Source of the DNA: Draconibacterium orientale
GTDB taxonomy: Bacteria; Bacteroidota; Bacteroidia; Bacteroidales; UBA12170
DNA length: 9,138 nt
Assembly (NCBI GenBank): GCA_020718315.1
Contig: DYSK01000042.1
Coordinates: 1 to 9,138, forward strand
Direction of reading: 5' to 3'
How positions within the stretch are numbered: position 1 is the first letter of the stretch; the number at the start of each line of letters is the position of its first letter. The notes under the pieces were generated by a model. The model did no database searches, was not told the DNA's origin, and worked only from the letters and a program-made list of their open reading frames with translations. Shown here one piece after another: positions 7,071 to 9,138 of this stretch. Both the position numbers and the translations under genes were made by a program.

Positions 7071-8411
7071 TTAAGCCTTGTAAAACAGCCACTTCCAAAG
7101 TTCTTTGTAGTTTACTTTTTTGCCATACATCAATATTCCGGTTCTGTAAATTTTTGCTGCCAACCAAGTTGTGAAGATAAATCCCGCAATCAATAAAATA
7201 CCGGAAAGCGCAATTTCCCAATAAGGAACTCCAAATGGGATCCGAATCATCATAATGATTGGCGAAGTGAGCGGAAAGATCGACATCCAAAACGCAACCG
7301 GCCCATGTGGATCTGTAAGAATGAATTGGGCCATTACGATACTTAAAATCAAGGGTATGGTGATGGGCATCATAAATTGATGCGTATCGGCTTCGCTGTC
7401 AACTGCCGAACCAACAGCAGCAAACAAGGCAGCGTAAAGTAAATAGCCGCCCAGAAAATAAAAGAGAAATGAGCCAATAATAACCAAATAGTTTATCGAC
7501 ATAAGCGCATCGATAAAAAATCCAATATTTTCGTCTGGAGCCGCTTGTTCTGTATTTGTATTTTCGCCTCCGTTGTTGGCAAACAATCCTTGTGTACTTT
7601 CTGTTATTTGGGTTGATTGATATGCTTTCAATTCGGTTTTATAAAAGGATTGAAACCCGAAAACGAGCGCAGAAGTGAGTAAAACCCAAAGCATGAATTG
7701 CGTAAATCCTACCAATGCAATCCCAATAATTTTCCCCATCATAAGTTGAAACGGACGAACACTGGAGATTATCACTTCGATGATTCGACTCGTTTTTTCC
7801 TCGATGACTCCACGCATCACTTGGGCACCAAAAAGAAAAATAAAGAAATAAATCAAGATAGCCGAAAACATACCCACAGCCATGCTTATTTCGGTCGATG
7901 TTTTTTCTTCCAGTCCGCTGCTGTCGAGCTTTATGGAACTAATAAAAACATTCGTTTTTATGGAGGTCAGTATGTTGGGGTCTATGCCTTGCAGAGCCAA
8001 TTTCTGTGCTTCCAGCTCTTTTTTCATGGCGCCTTTGATGTAATTTTTTACTTCCAGACTTGGCTGTTTTTCGCTGTAGAGAATGGCTGCGTTTGGGATG
8101 TGAACATCTGGTTTAGGAATGTAAAGCAAGGCGTAATTTCCCAATTTGCTTAGATTTTCTTTTGCTGCTTTCAGTTGGGGAACGGCCTGAATGAATTGAA
8201 TATTTTGATCCCCTTTCAGTTCATTGAAAAAAATTCCGGTCTCGTCCAATACACTAATCACTTTTGTTTCCTTACCAAGTGTCGAAAAATAAATTGGAAA
8301 TATCCAGATGGAAGCCATCAGCAATGGCCCAAGAAAAGTAAGCACTAAAAAGGAGCGTTTCTGAACTCTGCTGAGGTATTCTCGTTGAATTATAAGACTT
8401 ATTTTGCTCAT
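7071..8411 (-). CDS. ABC-2 type transporter permease, NatB-like
   Basis: The inner-membrane permease partner of the ATPase encoded just upstream. The 446 residues show an N-terminal cytoplasmic stub (QREYLSRVQKRS), a first span at about 21-43, a large extracytoplasmic domain (about 45-174), then about six spans at 175-197, 223-252, 306-332, 348-365, 372-391 and 398-420. The conserved cytoplasmic segment GVIEEKTSRIIEVIISS (201-217) and PFQLMMGKIIG (220-230) are hallmarks of the NatB/ABC-2 family. A polar Gln/Asn/Thr/Glu-rich stretch (about 262-296) lies in the loop before the fourth span and is predicted to face outward. NatB was named for sodium export in Bacillus, but relatives move varied cargo, so the substrate is unknown. 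The ATG overlaps the ATPase stop as ATGA, indicating translational coupling. No convincing terminator follows it. Confidence 0.92.
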   Translation of the reverse strand: MSKISLIIQREYLSRVQKRSFLVLTFLGPLLMASIWIFPIYFSTLGKETKVISVLDETGIFFNELKGDQNIQFIQAVPQLKAAKENLSKLGNYALLYIPKPDVHIPNAAILYSEKQPSLEVKNYIKGAMKKELEAQKLALQGIDPNILTSIKTNVFISSIKLDSSGLEEKTSTEISMAVGMFSAILIYFFIFLFGAQVMRGVIEEKTSRIIEVIISSVRPFQLMMGKIIGIALVGFTQFMLWVLLTSALVFGFQSFYKTELKAYQSTQITESTQGLFANNGGENTNTEQAAPDENIGFFIDALMSINYLVIIGSFLFYFLGGYLLYAALFAAVGSAVDSEADTHQFMMPITIPLILSIVMAQFILTDPHGPVAFWMSIFPLTSPIIMMIRIPFGVPYWEIALSGILLIAGFIFTTWLAAKIYRTGILMYGKKVNYKELWKWLFYKA

Positions 8412-9138
8412 TTTGTTTGGTTTGATGCGTTTACACTTTGGATAAAAATTTCGTCCATGCTTGGGAGAATCTCTTTCAAACCAATCACTTCAAAATCGCG
8501 CAGTAGAAATTTGATTAAGTCGTTTGGTTTGCTTCCTGCTTTCAGTTGAAATTGCGTTTTGGTCGATTCGGGTGTATTGAATTGTTTTAAAATGTTAAAT
8601 TCAGCAGGTAGTTTGGTGCTCAAAATTTCGGTTTGGCCCACCCATTCTACCTCGTAAATATTCGCTTTAAAACGGTTTCTGATTGCGCCAACCTCGCCTT
8701 CAAGTATTGTTTTGGATTGATGAATAAGACTGATATTGTCGCAAATTTCTTCTACCGATGCCATGTTGTGGGTCGAAAATATGATGCTTGATCCTTGTTC
8801 TCTCAAATTCAAAATTTCCCGTTTTAAAAGTTGCACATTGATGGGGTCGAAACCACTAAAAGGTTCGTCGAAAATGAGCAGTTTGGGCTTGTGTATAATT
8901 GTTACGATAAATTGAATTTTTTGCTGCATCCCTTTGGAAAGTTCTTCCACTTTTTTGTGCCACCAACCCTCAATTTCAAACTTTTCGAACCAAAATTTTA
9001 ATTCGCGAACAGCATCCGTTTTGCGTAACCCTTTCAGTTGAGCTAGATAAATGGCTTGTTCGCCCACTTTCATTTTTTTGTATAGTCCGCGTTCTTCGGG
9101 CAAATATCCAATTTTGTATATATCTGAAGGTTGCATTT
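8408..9138 (-). CDS. ABC transporter ATP-binding protein, NatA-like, N-terminus beyond window
   Basis: The nucleotide-binding subunit that powers the adjacent ABC-2 permease. The reading frame is open to the window edge. Counting from the in-window Met at 9136: the Q-loop region YLPEERGLY (11-19), the ABC signature LSKGMQQK (66-73), Walker B LLIFDEP (86-92) with its catalytic Glu, the D-loop region SGFDP, and the H-loop STH (121-123). A C-terminal extension of about 90 residues ends in the MDEIFIQSV type motif seen in NatA-like ATPases (DUF4162-like region). Walker A is absent because it lies upstream of the window, so the Met at 9136 is internal and not the true start. The signature has Lys-Gly-Met where classical proteins read Gly-Gly-Gln, a usual variant in this subfamily. 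The stop TGA overlaps the permease ATG. Confidence 0.93.
   Translation of the reverse strand, partial: MQPSDIYKIGYLPEERGLYKKMKVGEQAIYLAQLKGLRKTDAVRELKFWFEKFEIEGWWHKKVEELSKGMQQKIQFIVTIIHKPKLLIFDEPFSGFDPINVQLLKREILNLREQGSSIIFSTHNMASVEEICDNISLIHQSKTILEGEVGAIRNRFKANIYEVEWVGQTEILSTKLPAEFNILKQFNTPESTKTQFQLKAGSKPNDLIKFLLRDFEVIGLKEILPSMDEIFIQSVNASNQTK

Noticed and set aside
7020..7073. Possible terminator after the ABC permease (AAGATTT and AAATCTT on the minus strand)
   Set aside because: The 7-bp stem is AT-rich with a loop of about 40 bases, which is not a credible intrinsic terminator.
7698..8153. A 151-codon open frame on the plus strand
   Set aside because: It lies wholly opposite the permease gene, whose family motifs are clear, and its translation shows no recognisable domain.
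8408..9136. Treating the Met at 9136 as the true start of the ABC ATPase
   Set aside because: The protein would lack Walker A and the first part of the nucleotide-binding fold, and the frame stays open to the window edge, so the gene is simply truncated by the window.

Overview
The window is a compact stretch of chromosome from a member of the Bacteroidota. Four things point there: SecD and SecF are fused in one polypeptide; PurM is the long Bacteroidota type (for example RGVSASKEDVH and CSGGAQTKILHF); a large OmpA-like protein carries TPR and PD40 repeats; and the putative promoters have TATTTTTGC -7 boxes with no Shine-Dalgarno-like leaders. I would not go below phylum with confidence. Every real gene lies on the minus strand, so the biological order runs from high to low coordinates.

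Layout in transcription order. (1) 9138-8408 is the C-terminal part of a NatA-like ABC ATPase, cut by the window edge. It overlaps by 4 bases (ATGA) the start of its NatB-like ABC-2 permease (8411-7071). (2) A 130-base spacer holds a candidate promoter. (3) secDF (6940-3836) encodes the proton-driven accessory subunit of the Sec translocon. (4) A perfect 13-bp hairpin with A/T tails (3781-3816) terminates secDF, and a TATTTTTG -7-like box touches its edge. (5) A tight three-gene unit follows: a TatA/TatB-family protein (3755-3429), then 18 bases, then an 818-residue envelope protein (3410-954), then 1 base, then purM (952 to beyond position 1). The spacing suggests co-transcription.

The first five genes all concern the envelope: membrane export by ABC, Sec and Tat systems, and an exported protein with a peptidoglycan-binding domain. 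purM, a housekeeping purine gene, is tied to the end of the last unit by a 1-base gap. No RNA genes, CRISPR arrays, insertion sequences or sizeable repeats were seen, and no gene-free stretch exceeds 130 bases.

The most interesting item is the C-terminus of the 818-residue protein. After TPR, PD40, carboxypeptidase-regulatory-like and OmpA domains (a PorE-like order), the last 125 or so residues look like a retropepsin-like aspartyl protease fold. The catalytic Asp-Thr-Gly is replaced by Tyr-Thr-Pro and the later hydrophobic-hydrophobic-Gly motif by Leu-Ile-Asn. It appears to be a pseudo-protease domain on a cell-wall-anchored scaffold.
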